Source: Lachnospiraceae bacterium
Lineage (GTDB): Bacteria > Bacillota > Clostridia > Lachnospirales > Lachnospiraceae
Length of the DNA: 51,641 nt
NCBI GenBank assembly: GCA_024683645.1
Contig: JAIKYA010000073.1
Location: forward strand, 1 to 51,641
Direction of reading: 5' to 3'
Part shown: positions 46,348-51,641 of the stretch, one piece after another
Layout: each line of letters opens with the position of its first letter
How positions within the stretch are numbered: position 1 is the first letter of the stretch
Translations under genes and position numbers: made by a program
The notes under the pieces: generated by a model
Database searches by the model: none
The model's input: only the letters and a program-made list of their open reading frames with translations
Told to the model about the DNA's origin: nothing

Positions 46348-47052
46348 CTAACGTCTCTGTACTTTCAGATATATTGCCGACATGTTGTCTCCCTCGCCTC
46401 TCGCCAGCGCCGTTTTCACCAGGGTGTCCAGTCCCTTCCTAACGCTCTCACGCTCTTCACCGCCTCTGCTCCCCGTAACCGAATGGAGATCCGCAGCTGT
46501 AAGCGTTCCGCCCAGACCGTCACTTGTTATCAGAAAGCCGCCGTCGCCTGCCCTTCCGCTTATGCAGTCAGCGCGCTTAAAACTGCCCATTCCCAGGCAG
46601 CGGTTTATCCCTCCTCCTGCAATATGCGGAACCGTCAGACGTTTAAGCCTCCGGCCTGTCCTGTAGACATGAGTGTCCCCCAGCCAGAAGACCGTATATT
46701 TTGTATCCCGGATTATTATCCCGCTCACGGTGGTCCCCAGCTTTATCTTCTTCCGCTCACCGTATTTTTTCAGATCACTGTGTATGCCAAACAGTACATT
46801 CTGCAGACCATGCTGCAGGTTTTTGCTTTTCCCGTCCTTTATCAGTCCGGGCAGCACATCATAGAACCAGCTGCTGAGGACCTCCACAGCGTGCCCGCTG
46901 GCAGTCTCGCCTTCCTCATGTCCTCCGCAGCCGTCACATATGACAGCCATCACCACTTCTCCGGCTCTGGTATGTATTTTATGAACCGCAAGGGAATCCT
47001 CATTCTTTTCGCGCTTTCCCTTTTCATACGCGCACAGGTAGTATGCGACCAT
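46348..47052 (-). CDS. PP2C-type Ser/Thr protein phosphatase
   Basis: The protein has 234 residues from the ATG at 47052, with AAAGGAG upstream. PP2C motifs: KNEDS, AVICDGCGGHEEGE (the usual DGMGG is DGCGG), GDTHVYR, SDGLGG and GDNMSAIYL, giving the metal Asp residues. It removes phosphate from targets of the adjoining kinase at 45305-46333; the genes are 14 bases apart. It is soluble and shares no domain with RsbU/SpoIIE. Confidence 0.92.
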   Translation of the reverse strand: MVAYYLCAYEKGKREKNEDSLAVHKIHTRAGEVVMAVICDGCGGHEEGETASGHAVEVLSSWFYDVLPGLIKDGKSKNLQHGLQNVLFGIHSDLKKYGERKKIKLGTTVSGIIIRDTKYTVFWLGDTHVYRTGRRLKRLTVPHIAGGGINRCLGMGSFKRADCISGRAGDGGFLITSDGLGGTLTAADLHSVTGSRGGEERESVRKGLDTLVKTALARGEGDNMSAIYLKVQRR

Positions 47053-47142
47053 GCAAAAAAATCTCCTTTCAACCGCTATAAACGATCCCGGGAAACCAAC
47101 GAAAGAATGATCAGAATAAAGATGCGCCAAAGCGCCGGGAGC

Positions 47143-48426
47143 TTATGCTCCCAGCAGCTTTTCAACGCTTACGAGTTTAACACAAAGAACAAAGAGTTTT
47201 GCTGCCGTCTCAAGCTCGGCAACAGGAGGGAAGGTGGGAGCGATACGTATATTCGAATCCTTCGGATCCTTTCCGTACGGCCAGGTAGCACCGGCTCCGG
47301 TCATCACTACGCCGGCTTTCTTCGCACGTGATACTATCTCCTTTGCACAGCCCTCCATAGAATCAAAGCTTATGAAATATCCGCCCACGGGCTTGGTCCA
47401 GCTGCCTATGTCAAGGCCGCCAAGGCCCTCTTCCAGTACCTGCTCGACCATCTCAAACTTGGGACGTATTATCGCTGCATGCTTTCTCATATGCTCCACC
47501 ATTCCGTGGATATCCTTGAAATATCTCACATGGCGCAGCTGGTTTACTTTATCGTGACCTATAGTCTGGTTCTTCAGCTGCTTCTTGATATCCTCAAGGT
47601 TATTAAGCGAGGTTGCGAGTGCTGCTATACCGCTTCCCGGGAAGGTGATCTTCGAGGTTGAGGCAAACTTGTATACCATGTCCGGATTGCCGGCTTTCTT
47701 GCACTCCGCAAGTATCTCAACCAGATAGTCCTGTCTGTCATCATAAAGATGATGTATGCCGTAAGCATTGTCCCAGAATATCCTGAAATCATGTGCTGCG
47801 GGCTTCAGTCTTGCGAAACGTCTTACCGTATCATCAGAATATGAGGTACCGGAAGGATTGGCATACTTGGGTACGCACCATATACCTTTTACGGCCTCAT
47901 CTTCGCTGACGATTTTTTCTACCATATCCATATCCGGGCCGTTCTCGTCCATGGGTACCGGTATCATCTCGATACCGAAATACTCGGTTATCGCAAAATG
48001 CCTGTCATAACCGGGCACCGGGCATAAAAACTTCACCTTATCCAGCTTGCACCAGGGAGTATTGCCCATGATGCCGTGAGTCATGGCACGGGCTACCGTA
48101 TCGTACATAACATTGAGTGATGAGTTACCGTAGATTATGATATTGTCGGGATGATTTTCCATCATGTCGCCGATCAGCTGCTTTGCTTCGGGTATACCGT
48201 CAAGACAGCCATAGTTACGGCAGTCCGTTCCGTCCTCACAGCGCAGATCCACCTGCGAATTCAGCACATCCATCATCCCCATGGAGATGTCCAGCTGCTC
48301 CTTGCAGGGCTTGCCCCTGCTCATATCCAGATGCAGGTTCATCGCGAGGTATTTCTGATACTCCTCGTTCAGAGCTTTCTGCTCCGCCTGGAGTTCTTCC
48401 TTTGTCATATCCTTATAGGTTTTCAT
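47143..48426 (-). CDS. Aminotransferase class I/II fold (MocR-like aspartate aminotransferase)
   Basis: The protein has 427 residues. PLP enzyme: the Schiff-base Lys is in FASTSKITFPG; CPVPGYDRHF, IWCVPKYANPSG and FWDNAYGIHHL complete the pocket, and the C-terminal Arg is in SNIRIAPTFP. This is the family often annotated Aminotran_MocR, for which aspartate transamination has been proposed. It converts an amino acid and a 2-oxo acid. The DNA-binding domain of true MocR regulators is absent. Preceded by GGGAGGAAAG and a promoter. The stop lies in a GGGAGC/GCTCCC hairpin (47137-47152) without a T run. Confidence 0.9.
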   Translation of the reverse strand: MKTYKDMTKEELQAEQKALNEEYQKYLAMNLHLDMSRGKPCKEQLDISMGMMDVLNSQVDLRCEDGTDCRNYGCLDGIPEAKQLIGDMMENHPDNIIIYGNSSLNVMYDTVARAMTHGIMGNTPWCKLDKVKFLCPVPGYDRHFAITEYFGIEMIPVPMDENGPDMDMVEKIVSEDEAVKGIWCVPKYANPSGTSYSDDTVRRFARLKPAAHDFRIFWDNAYGIHHLYDDRQDYLVEILAECKKAGNPDMVYKFASTSKITFPGSGIAALATSLNNLEDIKKQLKNQTIGHDKVNQLRHVRYFKDIHGMVEHMRKHAAIIRPKFEMVEQVLEEGLGGLDIGSWTKPVGGYFISFDSMEGCAKEIVSRAKKAGVVMTGAGATWPYGKDPKDSNIRIAPTFPPVAELETAAKLFVLCVKLVSVEKLLGA

Positions 48427-48487
48427 TTTCTTTCCTCCCGTTTCGGGGACACAGCGCCCGAAAATTTATTTCCAAAATTTGCACAAC

Positions 48488-48516
48488 AGTTTATCAGAAT
48501 TTTCGTCAACTTGCAA
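48488..48516 (-). promoter_or_regulatory. Aminotransferase promoter (TTGCAA-17-TAAACT)
   Basis: On the minus strand TTGCAA (48511-48516) and TAAACT (48488-48493) at 17-base spacing, about 62 bases before the ATG at 48426. Confidence 0.5.
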
Positions 48517-48525
48517 GCTGTAATA

Positions 48526-48546
48526 CCACAGTAGCGGACCTTGTGG
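48526..48546. repeat. Single copy of the 21-bp palindromic repeat
   Basis: CCACAGTAGCGGACCTTGTGG matches the unit CCACGGGGACGGACCTTGTGG at 51202-51222 and 51258-51278 except for three positions. Its ends CCACA/TGTGG are complementary. It lies 10 bases after the stop of the glycosidase gene and could act as its terminator, since a T-rich stretch does not follow on that strand but AT-rich DNA does. Confidence 0.65.
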
Positions 48547-48555
48547 TTTTTTGCT

Positions 48556-49815
48556 TTATAAACGGAACACTTTTGCGCCGTGTGCAAGTATGACGGTCTT
48601 AAACGTACTTCCGATCGTCAGGCTCTCTCCGCTCCATAGTTCTGTGGCTTTAGCATCCTGCTCTATGCCCTCAAGCTCACCCAATGAAAACTCGAGCACT
48701 CCGTCAGTCTCTCCGGCATTAAAAGCTGCTATATACTTTCCGCCTTCGCAGCTCTCCGCAGCCCACAGGATATACTCGTTTCCGCCCATATCCCTTCTGA
48801 ATATCTGGCGTGCGTTTCTGGAATCCGCATGCATCTTAAGGATCGCTTCATTTGTGATCAGCTTCATCGTAAAGTCGTCAAAGCCCGTCATCTCGCCGCC
48901 TATCATCAGCGGAGAACGCATGATGCTCCAGAGACTCATCATCGTTATCTGCTCATCTTCGGTAAAAGCTGTTTTATTATTTTGGTCATAATCCTGCCTT
49001 ATGGGACCGATGGGAAGCATGTCCGCATCGGGGTAATGTCCTGCTCCCGCGTGTATGCTCCATTTTTCTGCCCGTTCAAACATTGCATACAAAAGTTCCC
49101 ACTTATCCCAGAAATCATCTGTGATGCGCCACATATTTGCCAGCTGCTTATACAGCTCGGCCTTCTCCAAAAGCGCAGGGCCGGGGGATAATGAGAGCAC
49201 CATCTCTCTTCCGCAGGCATTAAGCGCCTCCGAGAGCATTATCATTTCCTTTTCTTCATGCGGAAGCTCCCTGCAGATATCATCGCATTTGATAAAATCA
49301 ACTCCCCACTCCGCGTAAAGCTTAAATATGGAGTCGTAATAAGCCCTGCCTGCCTCATCGCAGCTGACACCGTACATATCCGGGTTCCACATGCAGATGC
49401 TGTTAAACCTTGCCGCCTCGCGGGCACTCTTTCCCGTTCCCATTATCGGAAGATCCTTATGTACCGCATGACGGGGTATGCCTCGCATGATATGGATACC
49501 GAATTTAAGCCCGAGCGAATGCACATATTCCGCCAGCGGTGCAAAGCCCTTCCCGTCTGCTGCGGAAGGGAAGCGGTTCGGAGCCGGCAGGAGCCTTCCG
49601 TATTCATCCATGCACAGATCCGCAAAGGGTCTGTACTCATGGCTTGTGGCTCCCGGTTCATACCACTGTATGTCGACGACCACATATTCCCAGCCGTATT
49701 TTTTCAGATACTTCGCCATGAATTCGGCGTTCTGTCTTACTTCTTTTTCCGTTACTGCCGCTCCGTAGCAGTCCCAGCTGTTCCAGCCCCTGGGGGCGAT
49801 ATCAGGTCTGTACAT
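48556..49815 (-). CDS. GH27-type alpha-galactosidase-like glycosidase
   Basis: The protein has 419 residues from the ATG at 49815, with GGGAGG seven bases upstream. (beta/alpha)8 barrel with PRGWNSWDCYG, VVVDIQWYEP and GLKFGIHIMRG. Nucleophile candidate D178 (FIKCDD) and acid/base D233 (WRITDD). A beta-sandwich C-terminal domain follows (about 330-419). It should act on alpha-galactosides or related pyranosides (beta-L-arabinopyranose in some members); the true substrate cannot be read. No signal peptide, so it works on imported oligosaccharides. It follows the HD hydrolase gene, whose stop overlaps the upstream ATG. Confidence 0.88.
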   Translation of the reverse strand: MYRPDIAPRGWNSWDCYGAAVTEKEVRQNAEFMAKYLKKYGWEYVVVDIQWYEPGATSHEYRPFADLCMDEYGRLLPAPNRFPSAADGKGFAPLAEYVHSLGLKFGIHIMRGIPRHAVHKDLPIMGTGKSAREAARFNSICMWNPDMYGVSCDEAGRAYYDSIFKLYAEWGVDFIKCDDICRELPHEEKEMIMLSEALNACGREMVLSLSPGPALLEKAELYKQLANMWRITDDFWDKWELLYAMFERAEKWSIHAGAGHYPDADMLPIGPIRQDYDQNNKTAFTEDEQITMMSLWSIMRSPLMIGGEMTGFDDFTMKLITNEAILKMHADSRNARQIFRRDMGGNEYILWAAESCEGGKYIAAFNAGETDGVLEFSLGELEGIEQDAKATELWSGESLTIGSTFKTVILAHGAKVFRL

Positions 49816-49835
49816 GATCGAACCTCCCTTAGACA

Positions 49836-50399
49836 TTATACCGTTCCTGCCAGGCCTATTTCCTCCGCATGCGCTTTCATTCCCTCGATGCAGATCTCCG
49901 CCACTTCAGCCACTTCCATGCCCAGCATCTCACAGCCCTTCCGTATGGTCTCTCTGTCACACTTGGCTGCGAACTTCTTATCCTTGAACTTCTTCATGAA
50001 GCTCTTTACTTCCAGGTCGGTGATGCCTGCCGGCCTCATCCTCGCACAGGCCTGGATGATCCCGGTCAGCTCATCCACCGTAAACAGGCTCTTCTCCATA
50101 TCTGTCTCCGGCTTCACATCATTTACGATACCGTAACCGTGTGCCATGATCGCGCGCACATCCTCTTCGGAAACACCTGCAGCCAAAAGCTCATCCTGTG
50201 TATGTTTAAGATGCTCCTCAGGATACTTCTCATAGTCATAATCATGCAGATATCCGACTGCCATCCAGTGCTCCTCATCCGCTCCGAAATGCTTGGCCAT
50301 TGCCCCCATGGCATAGCACACATTCAGCGAATGGATGATCAGATGGTCCTCCGTTATCATATCCTTATTCAGTTCCTTTGCCCTTTCTACCGTAAGCAT
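49836..50399 (-). CDS. HD-domain hydrolase
   Basis: The protein has 187 residues. HD motifs: H23 (LIIHSLNV), H52-D53 (GYLHDYDY), and a later His/Asp in IMAHGYG and ETDMEKS. This is the small HDIG-type family of predicted metal-dependent phosphohydrolases; related proteins act on nucleotides. ACGGAGG precedes the ATG with a 60-nt leader. The promoter is at 50461-50490. It shares the operon with the glycosidase but no clear functional link is visible. Confidence 0.9.
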   Translation of the reverse strand: MLTVERAKELNKDMITEDHLIIHSLNVCYAMGAMAKHFGADEEHWMAVGYLHDYDYEKYPEEHLKHTQDELLAAGVSEEDVRAIMAHGYGIVNDVKPETDMEKSLFTVDELTGIIQACARMRPAGITDLEVKSFMKKFKDKKFAAKCDRETIRKGCEMLGMEVAEVAEICIEGMKAHAEEIGLAGTV

Positions 50400-50460
50400 T
50401 TATATACCTCCGTTTTGCTGTTTTGCAGCGATCTGCTGTTCATCCAACCTTACAACATCG

Positions 50461-50490
50461 ATTATACCTCCATAGTCGTAGCAAAAGCAA
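50461..50490 (-). promoter_or_regulatory. Promoter of the HD hydrolase-glycosidase operon (TTGCTT-18-TATAAT)
   Basis: On the minus strand TTGCTT (50485-50490) and TATAAT (50461-50466) at 18-base spacing. The 60-nt leader has an AGCAGATCGCTGCAAAACAG segment with a CAG/CTG hairpin. Confidence 0.7.
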
Positions 50491-50533
50491 AACAAATAAA
50501 CACGTATGCTGTTCTTCTTTCGATTGACGCTTC

Positions 50534-50574
50534 AAAAAAACAGCATATCACTGCTATTCAGACATATATGCTGT
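50534..50574 (-). terminator. Terminator overlapping the end of the Sce7726 gene
   Basis: On the minus strand CAGCATAT and ATATGCTG form an 8-bp stem around about 17 bases (50541-50573), followed by TTTTTTT. The stop codon TGA (50558-50560) lies in the loop region. Confidence 0.85.
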
Positions 50575-51133
50575 AATCTCGCTGGAATAGTTCCTCACAG
50601 ACCTGCGGCCACAAAAGCTCGCCCGGCACGTTATCCAGCAGCCGCTTTCCGGCAGCCTCCTTATTCCTGCTGTGATATACCGGCAGCTTGTTAAGCTTTA
50701 GCAGGCGGTTCAGTTCAGCCCTCCAGAGTATGGTGATCTTCCTGTGGTCCTTGACCCGTGGATTGACCGACGCCTCACGAAGCTCATAAATATCAGTTTT
50801 TTCTCCGACTGCTTCAACAGAGTATATGCCCCACCACTCCGGAACATGCTCAGCAGCATGAGCCGCATGCTTCGAACCCACTACCAGGATATTCCTGTCA
50901 TAATACCAGTTATAATACTTTACCTGCTTTTCAAGACGCGCATAACTGTCCGCATCGGACTTGATCTCTATACCGTAGATCAGTCCCGGTGTGACCATTA
51001 CAACATCAGCCCGCGCTCTCCCCGTCACCTTTTCCTCGAGTATGCGTATCTTACCGTATTTTTCTTCAAGATAATCGAAAAGCGGCTCCCTTATATCCGC
51101 ATCCCGAAGTATACCGTCATCTTTCTCACTCAT
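50558..51133 (-). CDS. Sce7726 family protein (nuclease-like fold)
   Basis: The protein has 191 residues. Start-to-end it matches the Sce7726 family: ADIREPLFDYLEEK, RADVVMVTPG, YGIEIKSDADS (Glu and Lys of a PD-(D/E)XK-like site, with the Asp in RADV), KYYNWYYDRNILVVG. The family is common in phages and accessory islands, and its biological job is unproven. The ATG has no Shine-Dalgarno site and a TTGCTT-17-TAGTAT promoter (51140-51168) puts the start within about 7 bases of +1, so the mRNA may be leaderless. It lies beside a repeat nest and a group II intron, which supports an accessory origin. Confidence 0.85.
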   Translation of the reverse strand: MSEKDDGILRDADIREPLFDYLEEKYGKIRILEEKVTGRARADVVMVTPGLIYGIEIKSDADSYARLEKQVKYYNWYYDRNILVVGSKHAAHAAEHVPEWWGIYSVEAVGEKTDIYELREASVNPRVKDHRKITILWRAELNRLLKLNKLPVYHSRNKEAAGKRLLDNVPGELLWPQVCEELFQRDYSIYV

Positions 51134-51200
51134 AACAGAATACTAACATTAACCGCATCCGTAAGCAACACCCTTTCAGCCTGTGCCTAACGCCTGAAAA

Positions 51201-51309
51201 GCCACGGGGACGGACCTTGTGGTCTCTTTTTCCGGTAAATGATCGCTTCAGGGGAAGCCACGGGGACGGACCTTGTGGTCTCTTTTTCCGGTAAATGATC
51301 GCTTCAGGG
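51201..51309 (+). repeat. Tandem direct repeat, two units of about 55 bp
   Basis: Unit 1 (51201-51256) and unit 2 (51257-51309) are identical over the first 53 bases, beginning GCCACGGGGACGGACC and ending GATCGCTTCAGGG. Each contains the 21-bp palindrome CCACGGGGACGGACCTTGTGG. Unit 2's end also forms the left arm of a long hairpin with 51400-51420. Confidence 0.95.
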
Positions 51310-51398
51310 CAGGACTGTGTGAGGCCGCCGGTGCTTAACGTGTGTCTGCACGAGTTTAGCACCGCTGCGAGTCCGAATCCAAGCGGGAGCGGGTCCTG
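51310..51398 (-). repeat. Dispersed structured repeat, copy C
   Basis: Copy C begins CAGGACTGTGTGAGG and ends GCGGGTCCTG. The first 27 bases are identical to copy A (6067). The internal loop differs (CGTG/CACG replaces other pairs). It is enclosed by complementary flanks: TTCCGGTAAATGATCG (51286-51301) on the left and CGATCTTTGCCGGAA (51406-51420) on the right. Flank sequences differ from those of copy A but are again complementary. Confidence 0.82.
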
Positions 51399-51446
51399 CA
51401 ATGAACGATCTTTGCCGGAATACGGATTAGCAAAAACCAGATAAAA

Positions 51447-51500
51447 CCAGAAGGTCCGTCCCCGTGGTTTCCCGTCCCCGTGGTTTCGACCTCGTGGTTT
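51447..51500. repeat. Inverted copies of the 21-bp palindromic repeat
   Basis: CCAGAAGGTCCGTCCCCGTGG (51447-51467) is the complement of the unit in the tandem repeat at 51202-51222. Shorter partial copies follow: CCCGTCCCCGTGG (51471-51483) and GACCTCGTGG (51488-51497). Together with 51202-51278 they make a large nested inverted repeat around copy C. The series ends 3 bases before the group II intron boundary. Confidence 0.85.
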
Positions 51501-51502
51501 CA

Positions 51503-51641
51503 ATCGAGTAGGGGGAATTTAATCCCCCTCTCACACCACCATACGTGCCGTTCGGCATACGGCGGTTCAACATAACTTCAAAGCATGACGCTCGTTGTAG
51601 TAATCAAGGCAGCTTACAAGCCCCGCTTTTGATAACACTGC
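51503..51641 (-). mobile_element. 3' end of a group II intron (domains V and VI)
   Basis: Domain V is the 34-nt segment 51535-51568 on the minus strand (GAACCGCCGTATGCC, loop GAAC, GGCACGTATGGTGGT). Domain VI follows as AGGGGG/CCCCCT around ATTAAATT. The intron ends at TACTCGAT, with the terminal AT at 51503-51504. The reverse-transcriptase reading frame stops inside the start of domain V. The rest of the intron, including the catalytic domains I-IV, is to the right of the window. The 3' exon is the palindromic repeat DNA at 51447-51500, so insertion beside a hairpin is possible. Confidence 0.87.
51567..51641 (-). CDS. ltrA: Group II intron-encoded reverse transcriptase/maturase, C-terminal fragment
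   Basis: Only the last 24 codons and the stop are inside the window (51567-51569 is TGA). The translated end (KAGLVSCLDYYNERHALKLC) has the short Gly-Leu ... Tyr-Tyr pattern seen at the end of LtrA-type proteins. It reads into the window edge without interruption. It helps the intron splice and copy itself. Confidence 0.7.
   Translation of the reverse strand, partial: AVLSKAGLVSCLDYYNERHALKLC

Noticed and set aside
51201..51309. CRISPR array
   Set aside because: Two direct units without distinct spacers and no cas genes; they are simple tandem copies.

Overview
The window reads as a chromosomal segment of a Firmicute in the Clostridia, most likely a Lachnospiraceae (Butyrivibrio/Roseburia-like) anaerobe. 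The grounds are inference from gene content: a PolC-type replicative polymerase, the ylxM-ffh-rpsP-khpA-rimM-trmD translation/SRP cluster, the MEP-pathway enzyme IspG, a DUF5685-DnaJ pair, Gly-His-Asn-Trp-Gly-Glu-Trp surface-protein repeats, hydrogenase-like chemoreceptors and many c-di-GMP proteins. Shine-Dalgarno sites are strong AGGAGG types. Almost everything is on the minus strand; only a response regulator, a GGDEF protein and a tRNA-Glu run rightward.

Layout. (1) 1-2.2 kb: a leftward promoter with a short structured leader, then membrane protein, J-domain protein and DUF5685 protein. (2) 2.3-4.8 kb: rpsO-pnp with a clear promoter and terminator. (3) 4.8-9.4 kb: accessory and decaying DNA: the C-terminal remnant of a surface protein, one copy of a dispersed structured repeat, a zinc-ribbon membrane protein with an Asp/Ser/Trp tail, a serine beta-lactamase-fold hydrolase, a response regulator and an EAL remnant. 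(4) 9.4-11.3 kb: a periplasmic-binding-protein-like GGDEF sensor. (5) 11.4-23.3 kb: a long leftward gene string: EF-G paralogue, GGDEF/EAL protein, unknown protein, a stand-alone reverse transcriptase (RT) preceded by an inverted-repeat-bounded putative ncRNA, hflX, and two unusual ABC exporters. (6) 23.4-28.4 kb: another repeat copy and a complete peptide ABC importer whose genes are joined by ATGA overlaps. (7) 28.4-34.8 kb: an ABC exporter with a permease-CPBP protease fusion, and the ylxM-ffh-rpsP-khpA-rimM-trmD cluster. (8) 35-47 kb: tRNA-Glu, two chemoreceptors (one a soluble FeFe-hydrogenase-like fusion), DHH phosphoesterase, polC, ispG, a Ser/Thr kinase and PP2C phosphatase. (9) 47-51.6 kb: aminotransferase, GH27 glycosidase, HD hydrolase, Sce7726-type nuclease-fold protein, then a nest of inverted and direct repeats enclosing a third repeat copy and the 3' end of a group II intron that runs off the window.

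The best candidate for an undescribed system is the RT at 17618-18811. Its coding region is preceded, seven bases before the ATG and without a normal ribosome-binding site, by a 144-nt segment bounded by perfect 16-bp inverted repeats with three internal hairpins. That is the layout of a retron msr-msd, but the RT lacks the typical retron motif arrangement and sits in a housekeeping string next to hflX. Second is the roughly 90-100 bp dispersed element (6067, 23442, 51310), whose flanking arms and internal loop differ in sequence between copies yet remain complementary.
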